64,000 bases of DNA from Aporrectodea caliginosa (Eukaryota; Annelida; Clitellata; Crassiclitellata; Lumbricidae): positions 626,001 to 690,000 of the forward strand of contig JACEVL010000206.1 in assembly GCA_020284085.1 (NCBI GenBank), read 5' to 3'. The translations under genes were made by a program, and so were the position numbers. The notes beneath the pieces were generated by a model. It did no database searches, had not been told where the DNA came from, and saw only the letters and a list, made by a program, of their open reading frames with translations. This document shows, one piece after another, positions 1 through 11,084 of this stretch (its first letter is position 1; each line of letters opens with the position of its first letter).

Positions 1-39
1 CTTATGACAGTTGAGTTTTCAAACGGGGGGGGGGTACAA

Positions 40-690
40 TTGCTTGCAATTAGTACCATTTGAATCCTTGCCCCTAAATGTGACAATTTAGACACCAATA
101 ATAATAATAATAATATTCCAAGATCATTATTCTAAGTGAATTAGAAGATGAGATATTAAAAAATCTCTTTTGGTCGGCCATTTTGGAAAATGGCTGCCAA
201 TCTCGTGTAGATAAGTGTTTGCAATTAGTTCTATTAGAATTCTTGCCCCTAAGTATGTATGTTTAGACACCAGGATCACGATTCGAAGTGAACTAGAAGT
301 TGATATATTGAAAAATCTCTTTTGGTCGGCCATTTTGGAAAATGGCTGCCAATCTCGTGTAGACAAGTGTTTGCAATTAGTTCTATTAGAATTCTTGCCC
401 CTAAGTATGTATGTTTAGACACCAGGATCACGATTCTAAGTGAACTAGAAGTTGATATATTGAAAAATCTCTTTTGGTCGGCCATTTTGGAAAATGGCTG
501 CCAATCTCGTGTAGATAAGTGTTTGCAATTGGTTCTATTGGAATCCTTGTCCCTAAATATGTATGTTTAGACACCAGGATCACGATTCTAAGTGAACTAG
601 AAGCTGAGATATTGGAAAATCTCAACTTCGGTCGGCCATTTTGAAAAATGGCTGCCATTGGGGCCAGGGAGCAAATCTGCGATGGCCCTA
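40..690. repeat. 152-bp tandem repeat, about four copies
   Basis: The word TCTCGTGTAG recurs at about 201, 353 and 505, giving a period of 152 bp; the first and last units are partial and more diverged. Each unit carries a short perfect inverted repeat (GCCATTTT, two G, AAAATGGC) that could form a hairpin. Short reading frames on both strands repeat with the same period and are not genes. No family was recognised; a minisatellite or the internal array of a mobile element is possible. Confidence 0.9.
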
Positions 691-1008
691 TAGCCAAAAA
701 TTTTCCTCATGGTATGTTGCTACCGTGTACCAAATTTCATGCTTCTGTCTTTAAGTGAGCAATTTTTCACCAAGCCGCTCTACTATATTAACAAACAACT
801 TACATCAACCAATAATTTCCGGCTCACTCAAGCACCGCCACGATCACCCAACATAAAAATGTATTCCTGTAGCGACCTTCAATATACTGCGTCATTTCAT
901 GCGACATCATTTAGCTCATTTTTTTACTTTGTCGAGAAATGAAAATGATACAGCGAATGTAAAGCGTCTGAATAATTTATTTTTGTTATCTTTGACACTC
1001 TTTATTAA
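691..1008 (+). repeat. Dispersed repeat unit D, part 1 (left of piggyBac insertion)
   Basis: The text from about 860 (ends of a CTTCAATATACTGC block, then ATTTCATGCGACATCATTT) recurs with small changes at about 47.4 kb and 36.8 kb. The unit continues at 3023, after the TTAA-flanked insertion. No coding capacity is seen. Confidence 0.75.
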
Positions 1009-1084
1009 CCCTAATCATACCAGCATAAAAACAACTTAAACGTACCGGGTGGGGTCATAAATGACCCCATCTGAGTTTTTTACT

Positions 1085-1278
1085 GTAAGTTCAACATGCT
1101 TGCTATTTGAGTGTCAGATATATGTATATGTATGTATGAATATGTATATGCATGTATATATGTATGTACATATAAAATTATACACATATATATGTGTGTA
1201 TATATAATATATATGTATGTATAATTGTATATATGTATCTGTTGCTGTAAGTTTAACATGTTTGTTATTTGAGTGTTA

Positions 1279-1315
<37 letters not shown>

Positions 1316-1387
1316 GTATATATGCATGTATACATGTGTATATATGTATATATATAAATATGCATATATATATATGTTTGTGTATAA

Positions 1388-1426
<39 letters not shown>

Positions 1427-1860
1427 CATATACTGTAAGTTCAAGATGTTTGTTATTTGAGTGTCATATATATACCCATATATATATAATACAATGTATA
1501 TATATGTATCCATGTATATGTATAGATATGTATGTATATATGTATCATTGTATATATTTGTATGTATATGTATTTATATATATATAGGTGTGTGCATGCA
1601 TATATATCTGATGCTGCAAGTTCAACATATAAATTGTTATTTGAGTGTCATATGTATATAGGCCTATGTATGAATATATAAAATTATGTGTACATGTATG
1701 TATGTAATCATGTATATATGTTTATATGTATGTTTGAGATATATATATATGTATATATATATTTATAAATATACATATAATATATACATATAGACCTATA
1801 TAACAATTATCTGATACTGTTATAGATCTAAGTTCAACATATTTGTTATTTGAGTGTCAG

Positions 1861-1893
<33 letters not shown>

Positions 1894-1934
1894 TTATTTC
1901 TCTCTCTCTATATATATATATATATTTGACACTC

Positions 1935-1977
<43 letters not shown>

Positions 1978-1978
1978 A
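1085..1978. repeat. TA/TATG microsatellite with interspersed 45-bp motif
   Basis: This stretch is degenerate TATATG/TATGTA sequence. It is punctuated about every 180-230 bp by a conserved block (CTGTAAGTTCAACATGTTTG then TTATTTGAGTGTCA) near 1083, 1243, 1434, 1613 and 1828. So it is a long-period tandem repeat whose units contain microsatellites, inside the piggyBac-type element. Reading frames here are rich in Tyr and Ile and are artefacts of the repeat. Confidence 0.8.
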
Positions 1979-2044
1979 CTCAGTACAGGATCAAAATCCT
2001 CACTTACAAGGACCATCTAATGGCAGGTTTCACTGGGGGTAGGG

Positions 2045-2715
2045 TTTGGCCGTAATTGAAATTGCTTGAAATTACGCAATTTGTAATTTAATTCAATTAC
2101 AGTTGTCTATGTATTTTGTAATTTGAAAAAATGTTTTATATCTCAAAATAATATGTAATTTAGTAACATTTTTCCGAGTAAAGAACGCCGTTGGAATTGG
2201 AACTTTGCAAGGCCTTAGCCATGTCTCAAGTCACGCAACGATCATCAGTTTCCCAGCACAACTTCCCCAAAATTACTCGAAAAAATGTAATTGAATTACA
2301 AATTACAACTTACTTAGAGACATAAAATATAGTTTCAAATTACAAAATACATAGGAAAATGCAATTGAATTACACATTACAAATTACTTTGAGACATAAA
2401 ATATAGTTACAAATTACTATGAGAAATTAAATATAATTTCAAATTACAGAATACATAGGAAAATGTAATTGAATTACGCATTACAAATTACTTTAAGACA
2501 TAAAATATAATTTGAAATTACAAAATACATAAGAAAATGTAATTAAATTATGCATTACAAATTACTTTGAGACATAAACTATAATTTGAAATTACAATTT
2601 ACTTTTGAGACATAAAATATAATTTCAAATTACAAAATACATAGTAAAATGTAAATTAACTTAAAAATAAAAATTAACAGTTGCATAATTTCAAGTAATT
2701 TCAATTTCAATGGCT
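2045..2715. repeat. AT-rich array with GAGACATAAAATATA motif
   Basis: Variants of ACATAAAATATA followed by TTTCAAATTACAAAATACAT recur about seven times at roughly 35-110 bp spacing. Many units are partly self-complementary (AATTTGAAATTAC type). This lies inside the piggyBac-type element and has no coding potential. Confidence 0.75.
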
Positions 2716-3022
2716 GCCCATTATTTCTGGCCACGTCTCCCAAACACTAAAACTGTTAATTTAGGTTGCAAAATCTGGTGTATTGCTCGGCAAAGTGATG
2801 CTTGAAATTACGAAAATCTTGGGGTCATTTATGACCCCAACAGTCTTTCGTTGATATCATGTAGGCGTCAATATGCAACCCATTCCCGATAGGTTCTCCT
2901 TAAACATGGATATATATGTGACAAATTCCTAAAATAGTTTGACAAAATATTGAATGTTAAAAATTTTATGACAACAATCATACGCGTGGGGTCATAAAAG
3001 ACCCCACCTGGTATGATTAGGG

Positions 3023-3357
3023 TTAAGCGCGACAATAAAATTCTGGCGTTGAGTAAGAGTTAATGGACACTTGCCGTTAAAAGCCAGTCCCTTTTCTACG
3101 CTATTTTTAGCACTTGTTAATAGACCATCTGTTTAAGAAATCATCAATCAAACGCTGTGTCTCATGCTTATATAGCATTGAACAACAATGTTTTAAAGGT
3201 GTCTAAAGAGAGCGCTGTGAAAAATTTTCAACCGTGTTCCGTAATAAAAGATTCCTAGCGTACAACTTGAAATCTCTATTAGCCTTTAGTATACGACGTA
3301 ACGATATAATTATTACCGTCAATTTCATGCGGTAATATTTATCTCATTTGCTACTTT
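3023..3357 (+). repeat. Dispersed repeat unit D, continuation
   Basis: Sequence starting TTAAGCGCGACAATAAAATTCTGGCG recurs at about 47.54 kb and, more diverged, at 55.23 kb. It contains a minus-strand copy of the box TAGACACCTTTAAAAC (3192-3207) with TATATAAG about 31 nt downstream of the box start (near 3170). No gene is seen. Confidence 0.75.
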
Positions 3358-3590
3358 ATTGTATTGTATTGTATTTGAACACTTGTTATAGCGCCCCTAC
3401 CAGATTGCCTATTCAGAGGCGCTCCCGACTACTGCGCGAACGCTGAATCGGAGTTTCACGCCGAAGCGCATGAGCAATTGCGAGTGAAGGACTTGCCCAG
3501 GGTCCCTACGCGGCGGCTTTGAGGTGGATTCGAACCCGCAACCCTCCAGCTGCAAGGCACCGAACATACCCCTATACCACCGCGCCCCAG
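3358..3590 (-). repeat. tRNA-derived SINE, (AATAC)n tail
   Basis: On the minus strand it starts GGGGCGCGGTGGTATAGGGG, carries a B-box-like GGTTCGAATCC, and ends in a GGGCGCTATAACAAGTGTTC segment with an (AATAC)n tail. The same head and body recur at 32.17, 47.76, 54.66 and 62.8 kb, and the body alone at 10.95 kb. The head resembles a tRNA (internal RNA polymerase III promoter), and the 3' segment matches the LINE ends of this window. Confidence 0.88.
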
Positions 3591-3599
3591 TTGTATTGT

Positions 3600-3756
3600 G
3601 TTGTGTTGTATTGTACTCCACGTTTATATTGCGACCGAGCCACCCGCAGTAAAGATCCGAGAAATTAATCTCTGATAAACCGACCGACCCGGAATCAAAC
3701 CCGGGCCGCCGGCGTGGCGAGCGAGCTACCAACCCACTCGGCCACTCAGGCTCTCT
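3600..3756 (-). repeat. Second tRNA-derived SINE family
   Basis: On the minus strand it starts GAGAGCCTGAGTGGCCGAGT, with an A-box-like TGGCCGAGTGG and a B-box-like GGTTTGATTCC, followed by an unrelated body and an (AATAC)-type tail. It differs in head and body from the neighbouring SINE. Only one copy was seen. Confidence 0.7.
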
Positions 3757-4206
3757 AGTCTTTAGTCCCCTTGACCTGGCAAGAGTGAACCCAAGACTCG
3801 CGACATGAGTACAGCGCATTTAATGACTTTACGCTTACTTTTGCGCTGATATTACATTACACTGCTTCATAACAGAGGCGCCTGTGTGCGAACAAATTGT
3901 CTACGGGTGGCGAAGAGTATGGTAAGCAATTTCGAACCCCAAATGGGACTTGAAAGTTGATTGATTAGAGCGCTCTTCTTCGACACCATTAACAACTGTC
4001 AAATATTCCTTTATAAGGACAAGCTTTATTAATTTCATCACTTGACTTCTGTAAAACTAAGGTCACTGATAAATTAGCACCAGTCTTCGTAAGCATTTTA
4101 TAAATTTAAAATCCACTACCCTAGCTCAGCCATGGCCTTCTAGATTATTGACTCAGCGCCGTCGATTGATGCTTGGTCATTAACTAACGGCGCCTAAAAA
4201 TTCATT
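3757..4206 (+). repeat. Dispersed repeat unit D, 3' part
   Basis: The series CCTTGACCTGGCAA, GTGAACCCAAGAC, GAGGCGCCTGTGTGCGAACA, then a box (GACACCATTAACAACTGTC, about 3981) and TTTATAAGGAC (about 4009) recurs in the same order near 38.1-38.4, 48.1-48.65, 50.75-51.0 and 55.5-55.77 kb. It is non-coding, and its right end meets an (AAT)n tract. Confidence 0.78.
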
Positions 4207-4396
<190 letters not shown>

Positions 4397-4410
4397 CAAT
4401 TTTTTTAATT

Positions 4411-5988
4411 TTGTTTGTAGTAAAATTGGGCCCTCTGCTTTTCTGCCTCCCACTCCAACCTATACTAACCCGGCTGCTGTCGCCCTTGGGTTTTGGATAC
4501 TTGGACGACCTCACTTTGGGCGGCAACCCAGAGGTTGTCGAGGCGGATGTGGATCTTATCGAGAGGGAGTGCTTGAGCCTCGGCCTCGCGCTAAACCGCA
4601 CCAAGTGCGAACTGATCACCCCCGATCTTGCCGGCGACGAACGGGGCTCCCTGATACAGTTCACCCGTGTCGATCCATCCGCGGCCATGCTCCTGGGAGC
4701 GCCGCTCCTCCCAGCAGATGCTCTACTCTCCTCTTTGGACAAAAGCGTGGCCTACCTCGCAAGGGCTTTTGAAAGACTTCAGTGTATTGCCAGACAAGAC
4801 GCACTTTTAATACTAAGATGCTCCCTGGGCTCGCCCAGGCTAATGCACACATTACGATGCACCAGCTGTCACGACCACCCACGCCTGAGGGACTACGATG
4901 AGTTGTTGAGAGGTGGAATCGAGCGGGTTCTGAACGTGATGCTGACCGACGTCCAGTGGGCGCAGGCATCCCTCCCGATTAAGATGGGAGGGCTGGGAAT
5001 CAGGAGGGTGTCATCGCTGGCACTGCCCGCCTTTTTGGCTTCGGCCGCGGGCACCCTCCCCACTCAGTCCCTCATCTTGGGAACAACACTCGAGAACGCA
5101 GACACGGCCTACACTTCAGCGCGTTCGCAATGGATGCAACTCGCCAGGATTTCCGACCCAATGGCCGTCCCCAGTCACAAACAATCACAATGGGATGGGC
5201 CGTTGCTGCAGGAGGTCTTATCGTCGGTTAGTGGCGCACTGCAGGACCCTTACGACCAGGCCAGACTAAGAGCGGTGCAGTTCCCTCATGCCTCCGACTG
5301 GCTACATGCCCTCCCGTTGACCGCATATGATCTGAGGATGAGCGACGAGGCCGTGAGAGTTGCGGCCGGTTTGCGCTTGGGCCTGGCCATTTGCGAGCCG
5401 CACACGTGCGCATGCGGTGCTCCGGTGTCGTCCAGAGGCTCACATGGCCTCTCCTGCCATTTGGGGTTTGGACGTCAGGCTAGACACTGCGCCGTCAACG
5501 ATATCATCTACCGCAGCCTCAACAGAGCCGGCACCCCTGCGGTTAAGGAGCCGTCTGGCCTCACCAGATCGGACGGGAGGAGGCCTGATGGCCAGACCCT
5601 GATACCGTGGGGCAACGGGCGGACCTTGATATGGGACGCGACGGTGGTGGATACCGTGGCCGCCTCATACATCCCTGAGACGGCGACCGAAGCTGGAAGG
5701 GCGGCGGAGTTGGCTGCCACAAGGAAACACGCCAAATACGCAGATCTACAGAGGAGGTACACCTTCGTCCCTGTAGCCCTGGAGACCCTTGGCCCTCTCA
5801 ACAGAGAGGGTCTCGCCTTCATCTCCGAGATGGGTCGCCGCCTGACGAAAATATCCGGAGACACCCGAGAGACAGGATTCATCCTCCAGCGCCTGTCGGT
5901 TACGGTCCAGCGTTTCAACGCGGTTGCCTTCCAGGGCACCATGTCGAGGTTGCCCGGCGCTGAGGAGCGACCACCTCAACAACACTAA
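4411..5988 (+). CDS. 5'-truncated non-LTR retrotransposon polyprotein (RT end plus REL-type endonuclease)
   Basis: A 525-codon frame without a natural ATG opens directly in reverse transcriptase (RT) motif sequence (LGPLLFCLPLQPIL). The RT active-site box YLDD follows at about residue 30. A long thumb or linker region follows. Near residue 332 is a CxC...H...C cluster, and then an RPDG...WDATVVD stretch (about residues 391-411). That arrangement resembles the zinc knuckle and restriction-like endonuclease at the C-terminus of R2/HERO-type elements; the exact clade is inferred. The RT fingers and most of the palm are missing, so this copy is dead. GC content is far higher than its surroundings, and the reading frame is otherwise intact, suggesting a young insertion. 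Both ends meet (AAT)n; the 3' tract may be the element's own tail. Confidence 0.78.
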   Translation: MFVVKLGPLLFCLPLQPILTRLLSPLGFGYLDDLTLGGNPEVVEADVDLIERECLSLGLALNRTKCELITPDLAGDERGSLIQFTRVDPSAAMLLGAPLLPADALLSSLDKSVAYLARAFERLQCIARQDALLILRCSLGSPRLMHTLRCTSCHDHPRLRDYDELLRGGIERVLNVMLTDVQWAQASLPIKMGGLGIRRVSSLALPAFLASAAGTLPTQSLILGTTLENADTAYTSARSQWMQLARISDPMAVPSHKQSQWDGPLLQEVLSSVSGALQDPYDQARLRAVQFPHASDWLHALPLTAYDLRMSDEAVRVAAGLRLGLAICEPHTCACGAPVSSRGSHGLSCHLGFGRQARHCAVNDIIYRSLNRAGTPAVKEPSGLTRSDGRRPDGQTLIPWGNGRTLIWDATVVDTVAASYIPETATEAGRAAELAATRKHAKYADLQRRYTFVPVALETLGPLNREGLAFISEMGRRLTKISGDTRETGFILQRLSVTVQRFNAVAFQGTMSRLPGAEERPPQQH

Positions 5989-6016
5989 GCCTTACCGTGT
6001 TTTAACAATGACAATG

Positions 6017-6173
<157 letters not shown>

Positions 6174-6389
6174 GGTACTGCTACAGTTAAGTTTAAATAC
6201 ATTGGTTTACTTAAACACCTTTTTAACGTCGTAATCCGAATGAATATTTTAAAGATTCATTGATTACTTTTGGCTTAAGAGCTGTAATATGCCAAAAACT
6301 AATCTTTGTCGGCGGCAACGGCCTATGTTGTCATAAGCTGCCGTTAAACTGTGGATCCAATCCAATACTTTTGGCTTCCAGTGTGGATG

Positions 6390-6850
6390 ATGTCCATTTC
6401 TGCTGATGATAGTGCCATTATTTTACTTAGGAAATCTAAATATTAAAATATTAGAAAATAAAATTCAGTTGTCAATCAATGTAATACAAAATTGGTGTAA
6501 TGAGAATGGCTTTAAAAATCTATGAATAAAACGACCGGATTCCTCTTTTCAAAAAGAAATAATATATCATGGATTTCAATAAAGATTGATAAAAAACAAA
6601 TTAAGATGAAAAATTCGTGGGAGTAATTTTCGATATTAAATTAGTTGGAAACCACACATTGATTATATAACTGAAAATTATAAAAGAGGTTACACTTTAT
6701 TAGAGCCATAAGTGGCTATGGTCGAGGAGCTTCTAAAAAACACTGCAAACCATAATAAATATTAGGCTATAGAGCCTTCATCAGATCTATTTTAGATTAT
6801 GGTGATGTTGCACATTCTTCAGCCAGTAAGTTGCACCTGGATAAACTTTT
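6390..6850 (+). pseudogene. Decayed LINE reverse-transcriptase fragment (same family as 39.7-44.4 kb)
   Basis: Translated in shifting frames, this matches the region of the intact LINE ORF2 just after its FADD box: ADDSAI near 6399, then a K-T-T-G motif, a V-I-F-D motif, ISGYG near 6710, and R-S-I-L-D-Y-G-D-V-A near 6785-6810. Several frameshifts and stops make it non-functional. It covers roughly residues 680-830 of the ORF2 homologue. It is on the plus strand, whereas the intact copy is on the minus strand. Confidence 0.78.
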
Positions 6851-7160
6851 CTGTGGTCGTTCGTTTCTATCTCACTTCACACGATTAGCGGTACACACAA
6901 AGTTGTGATAGGATTAAAGGCCGTTTACATCACTAGGCAAAGATAAATTCATTAGCTTGGTTAGTAACCTTTAACGACGTTGTTTCACTGCTATGAGTAT
7001 TGGCGTCGCCCTCCTCCTTTATCCAGAGATTCCAGACTAGGAACTGGCACCAGTCGAGCACGACAGTGGCGGATGTCCTTAGCGAAAAAGTGTCCACGTA
7101 AACGGCCATGAAAACCAGTAATAATAATACCAGCCATTGATGATAATGCCAGCCATTCAT
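6851..7160. repeat. Dispersed repeat (GCGTCGCCCTCCTCC family)
   Basis: A minus-sense copy of a dispersed element marked by TTTAACGACG, then GCGTCGCCCTCCTCC with a TTTATCC end, then an inverted GGACTGGCAC. More than ten relatives occur in both orientations in this window. There is no coding potential. Confidence 0.6.
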
Positions 7161-7610
7161 AACAGCTGCATTATCGACACTGGATAATGCAGCCGTCTCT
7201 TGGTCGCTTAGACATCTTTAGAACGGTATTCTCGTCAACTGCGTTCCACTGAGAACTCCGCCGCCAACCAAGCTGCAGTAGTGCCAGTCCCAAGCCTGCA
7301 CAAAGGAGGAGGGCGACGTTAATCATCATTGTTATGACACAATGTGGTTGAAAAACAACCAACCAACCAGCTTTATGCTCTCAAGATGCCCAATTCGCTC
7401 CAAGGGGAGGACATAAGAGATAGCATTGCAGTAGTCAACCCTGCTACAAACAAACGCATGAACAAAGGCATTGGGTGACAGTGAACTGGAAATTACCCAA
7501 ATCCATCCATCTCGTTTGGTGAAACTCAAATTAGAATGTGTGAGTAGGGTAAAATCGACAGCAAAACCTCGGCAGCCACAAAGTGTCTCTAAGCCCGTGC
7601 TTCCCAATCA
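7161..7610 (-). repeat. Chimeric dispersed repeat E with LINE RT scrap
   Basis: In minus orientation it contains a fragment translating to AFVHAFVCSRVDYCNAI, a short conserved stretch of L2/CR1-type LINE reverse transcriptase. The scrap is fused to repeat sequence found again near 33.4, 35.3, 38.5 and 52.1 kb. The same flanks accompany the scrap each time, so the fusion was multiplied as a unit. It is not a gene. Confidence 0.65.
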
Positions 7611-7880
7611 TATTTGGATTCGTAACTCTTTCGAACTTAATTTTTCTTGATGGAACCATGACCTATACAAAACATATTCTGGTGTAATGTTTCTAAACAG
7701 TGAACAGGGTTTATAGCCTACAGTTCAAACCATAAATATTTGATTAGAAAATGCTGTTAATAAATTTTATGTGAAACCCTTGTCTTCACTTGGGAGTCTT
7801 GTTTAAAATGTACCAACACATTCAATGGTTGGCCCTTCGCTCTGAAACGGACTCCCTTTAGCACTGCGCTTACATCAATT

Positions 7881-8519
7881 GCACGGAGTTGTTATTATCA
7901 GCTTCGTCAGCTTCGAGTGGTCTCTCGCTCTCTCTCTCATGATGCAGTTGTGGTCCTTGCTCATGCCTTTGTTACTAGTCGAATTGACCACTGTTCCTCA
8001 CTACTTGCTGGCCTTCCCCTTGGTGTTTTGGGGCGACTAGATCGAGTTCTACGCTCGGCTGCTCGGCTTATTGGACGGCTTCCTAAGTACTCTCCTGTCT
8101 CTGCATACATACGTGATGTGCTGCACTGGCTGCCTATCTCTCAGCGGATCTCATATCGCATTGCTGCTCTGGTTTCTCGTTGTGTTCTTGGCTGCACTCC
8201 ATCTTACTTGCGTGATCTTTGCCGCCCAGTGTCTGATGTTCCAGCGCGTCGGGTGCTTCGCTCTGCGACGAGGGGTGAGTTCCTTGTTCCACGGGCTCGC
8301 TTGGCTATTAGGCAGCGCCGTGCTTTCTCGGTTGTTGGCCCTTCCATCTGGAATGACCTACCACTTAAGCTTCGTTTTTTACTTGTAAGCCATCTGACAG
8401 GGTTCTACAAGTCCCTTAAGTGTTTTTTCTTTAGTCGTGGCTGGGCCGGGAGCGCTCCTGAGTAGTTTCTTGAAGGGGCACTATATAAATGCTCTGAATG
8501 AATGAATGAATGAATGAAT
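7881..8519 (+). mobile_element. 5'-truncated L2/CR1-like LINE, 3' end with (GAAT)n tail
   Basis: An uninterrupted frame to the stop at 8463-8465 encodes the C-terminal region of an L2/CR1-type reverse transcriptase: LAHAFVTSRIDHCSSLLAGL near the start, HWLPISQRI in the middle, then AFSVVGPSIWNDLPL. No start codon or catalytic RT box remains. After the stop comes a short 3' segment ending GGGGCACTATATAAATGCTC with a (GAAT)n tail at about 8497-8519. The last 60 bp closely resemble the 3' ends of the SINEs here. A second copy lies at 37.45 kb. Confidence 0.85.
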
Positions 8520-8520
8520 C

Positions 8521-8650
8521 CCAGAATCCACTCTGAATCTTTCTATTCTTCACTCAAAACTGTTCTTTTCAGCCGTGCTGGAGTCGGGAGCGCTCCTGAG
8601 TAGTAACCTAGAAGGGGCGCTATATAAATCTTCGTAGTGAATGAATGAAA
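8521..8650 (+). mobile_element. Second LINE 3' end in tandem
   Basis: Immediately after the previous tail, a shorter LINE end (about 40 codons, then GGGAGCGCTCCTGAGTAG, GGGGCGCTATATAAATC and a GAATGAATG tail) is joined head to tail. It is a severely truncated relative. Confidence 0.7.
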
Positions 8651-9060
8651 TTCAAATAAAGCTTATCCGATTCGTTAAAAGAAACATAGGGTTCATCGGA
8701 ACACATTTGGAAAGACAACTCGAAACGCTGCTTACATCAATTTGTATGAGCTCTTCTAGACACCTTTAAATCGCTTGCCTCAGACACTGTAATAACGTAT
8801 TTTCGTTTCGTTTTGTCGTTGGGTTGTTTATCTTTATTTGTTCGATCATCGATGTCAGTTACTGTAGGGCGGACATGCTTTGTAGGCTGCTATTAGCGCC
8901 GTGTATTGTAGGCTGTCCGTTCTGTTAGTAGTTAAGATTTATGTCTTCTGTCATTTGTGTTCTTGTGAATTGTTTCAATTGCATAATTGTACTCTGTAAC
9001 CGGTTGCTGTTTGTGAACCGGATTGTTTCAATAAACGAAATTATTATTATTATTTTTTCA
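8651..9060 (+). other. Intergenic; possible LINE 3' UTR remnant
   Basis: The first 150 bp contain a degenerate TAGACACCTTTAAA box. The second half ends GTTTCAATAAACGAAATTATTATTATT, which looks like a retroelement 3' end with a simple-repeat tail. No protein remnant was recognised. Confidence 0.4.
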
Positions 9061-9068
9061 CATATTAG

Positions 9069-9481
9069 CAGTGTGACCACTCCTTGGGATTTTTCCCAAG
9101 ATCTTGGAATTTTTGGGGTCCGACTTGGGATCTGAGGATTTTGCATAGCAATCTTGGGATTTTTTCTACGGTCTACAGACTAGTTTTTACCGTACTTTTC
9201 AACAGTGGCAGCGAATCAGATAGGAACAAAATCGCTCAATGAAAGAAGTTTCTTATTATTGTTACTTGTAAACATTGTAATTGGTTAATTCAAGGTTATG
9301 CTCCGGGTTTGTTTCTTTGCCAGCTCTTAGCTAGTAATTTGTTGAATAATTGTGATTGTTAGAATGCATTTCATGTTTCATCACAAGTTTTTCCTTTTCT
9401 GTTACTTGGTACACGTTTGGCCAATCTTGGGATTTTCTGGCAAGAGCCTGGGATTTCAGAAAATGGAGAGTGGTCGCACTG
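9069..9481. mobile_element. hAT-type MITE with 8-bp duplication CATATTAG
   Basis: The termini are inverted: it begins CAGTGTGACCACTC and the opposite end reads CAGTGCGACCACTC on the minus strand. Eight-base direct repeats CATATTAG flank it at 9061-9068 and 9482-9489. At 413 bp it has no open frame, and TTGGGATTTT motifs repeat internally. CAGTG termini with 8-bp duplications are typical of hAT elements. Confidence 0.9.
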
Positions 9482-9489
9482 CATATTAG

Positions 9490-10948
9490 TTAGAGTCCAT
9501 GAGCACAGCATTTCTTAAAGAAAAAAAGGCAATTATTAAAAAGTTTTGTACAGATTAGCTGAGTGCTTAGTGAAGGGACACATATGGGAGATCCAAAAGG
9601 GATCAGAGTCCCGGTTCACCCGTGAATATCTTTAAATAACTGTAAAACTTTAAGTCAGCCACTATCAAAACTGTGGTAATGCCAGTCCCAAGCCTGGAAA
9701 TGAGAGGAGGTGACGCTAATCATCTTTGTTAGGCGACAGTGCAATTATTAAACATTAACTAAGCAACCAATTGATAGCCTCCTTGTATATAACACGGGTA
9801 TGATAAAGTCGAAGTCAACAGCTTGGCATCGATCAGATAGATGTCGTTTAATGCTGCAGCTATTGAGTCCCTATCCACCACTTCTGTTTTCAGGTGATGC
9901 CAGTACCAACCCGTATAGAGACGGAGGGCGACATCTTTGTTTTGAACAGCGTCGCTAAACGGAAACTACTGCTAAAGTTGCATGTTTCAGTCGAAGCTCA
10001 CATTATGACAAAAGTAGTTAAACAATAACGCTGTAGGCCTAATCACCAAACAGTGACTCTTATTAATTAACAATGTTTGAGGTTTGGATATTACACGACG
10101 TACAGTTATTCGAAACTGGCTCTAAGGTTTACAGCTACTCTCCTATAGGCCAATAGCATGGGCGGATGAGGGAAGTGGAGTGTCATTCATGGGTCAATAA
10201 AATTTATTTGGCCTCGCTGAAATGCTTGCGCGCTCAAGATGCCGAACGCGTCCTTAGGGTAGACCTACATAATGGGCCCTGCAGTAATCAATCTATTACA
10301 AACAAATTCATTGTATTGTATTGCTTTTAATTAAGCATTTGAAAAGCGCTTGTGGGGTGGAGTTGAACCGTTCAGGAGCGCTCCGAACAAAGGTTGTGCG
10401 GCATTGGGCGAAAGTGAACGAGAAATGAACCGCAAAAATCTCGTTTGGAGAAACTAAACTTAGTATTTGTATGTAAGGTAAGGTCGACGTCAAATCTTTG
10501 GCCGCCATAAGTTGTCTCTCAACATCGCATACTAGAATTTGAGCTCTTCTAGGCACCTTTATATCGCTTATTTCAGATGCTATATATAAATCTTCGATTC
10601 TTTTAATAGATAACTTAATTTTGGAACAAACCAGCTATGTAAGGTAATTTCGACATCACTGCCCTGCTGGCATCCATAAGGTGTCATTGCAAACAGGAAA
10701 CTTCAGCATAAATTAGTCCCCTACCTAGTCAACATAACCGCCACCTTTCACTGCCGCCGTAGTTAAGCCCTCGAGTAGAAACCAATCGCTAAGCTACCGA
10801 CTGCTAGCGATTTTGTTCTTATTTTTAAATCGGTGATTCCGAGTTTCGATCTAGGCAGGTTTCGAGCTTTGATTAAAACATATAGACTTAAATTTAATAC
10901 ATATGCATATATAAGTATATAATTTAATACACATGCATATATAAGTAC
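9490..10948. repeat. Dispersed-repeat mosaic without genes
   Basis: This stretch has degenerate copies of the AGTCCCAAGCCTGG repeat (about 9684) and of repeat E (about 10.2-10.6 kb), including the box and a TATATATAA about 31 nt downstream (10550 and 10581). No coding or RNA gene was recognised. Confidence 0.6.
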
Positions 10949-11084
10949 TTCACTCGCAATTGCTCATGCGCTTCGGCGTGAAACTCCGATTCAGCGTCCG
11001 CGCAGTAGTCGGGAGCGCCTCTGAATAGGAATCTGGAAAGGGCGCTATAACAAGTGTTCAAATACAATACAATACAATACAATA
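10949..11084 (+). repeat. SINE body and tail (5'-truncated)
   Basis: Matches the SINE body from TTCACTCGCAATTGCTCATG to GGGCGCTATAACAAGTGTTC and an (AATAC)n tail; the tRNA-like head is missing. Confidence 0.85.

Larger units (their letters stand above)
1009..3022. mobile_element. Non-autonomous piggyBac-type element, TTAA target
   Basis: The element begins CCCTAATCATACCAG and ends with the inverted form, and is flanked by TTAA at 1005-1008 and 3023-3026. The uninterrupted site exists in the window: the related repeat at about 47.53 kb reads straight through TTTATTAAGCGCGAC. Palindromes of the type GGGGTCATAAATGACCCC lie just inside the left end, near the right end and at about 2821. The interior is microsatellite and AT-rich repeats with no transposase. 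TTAA duplication and a CCC start are piggyBac traits; the family name is an inference from them. Confidence 0.88.

Noticed and set aside
1085..1978. CRISPR-like regular repeat with spacers (conserved 35-45 bp motif, variable intervals)
   Set aside because: Intervals are microsatellite, not unique spacers; spacing is irregular and the DNA is eukaryotic.
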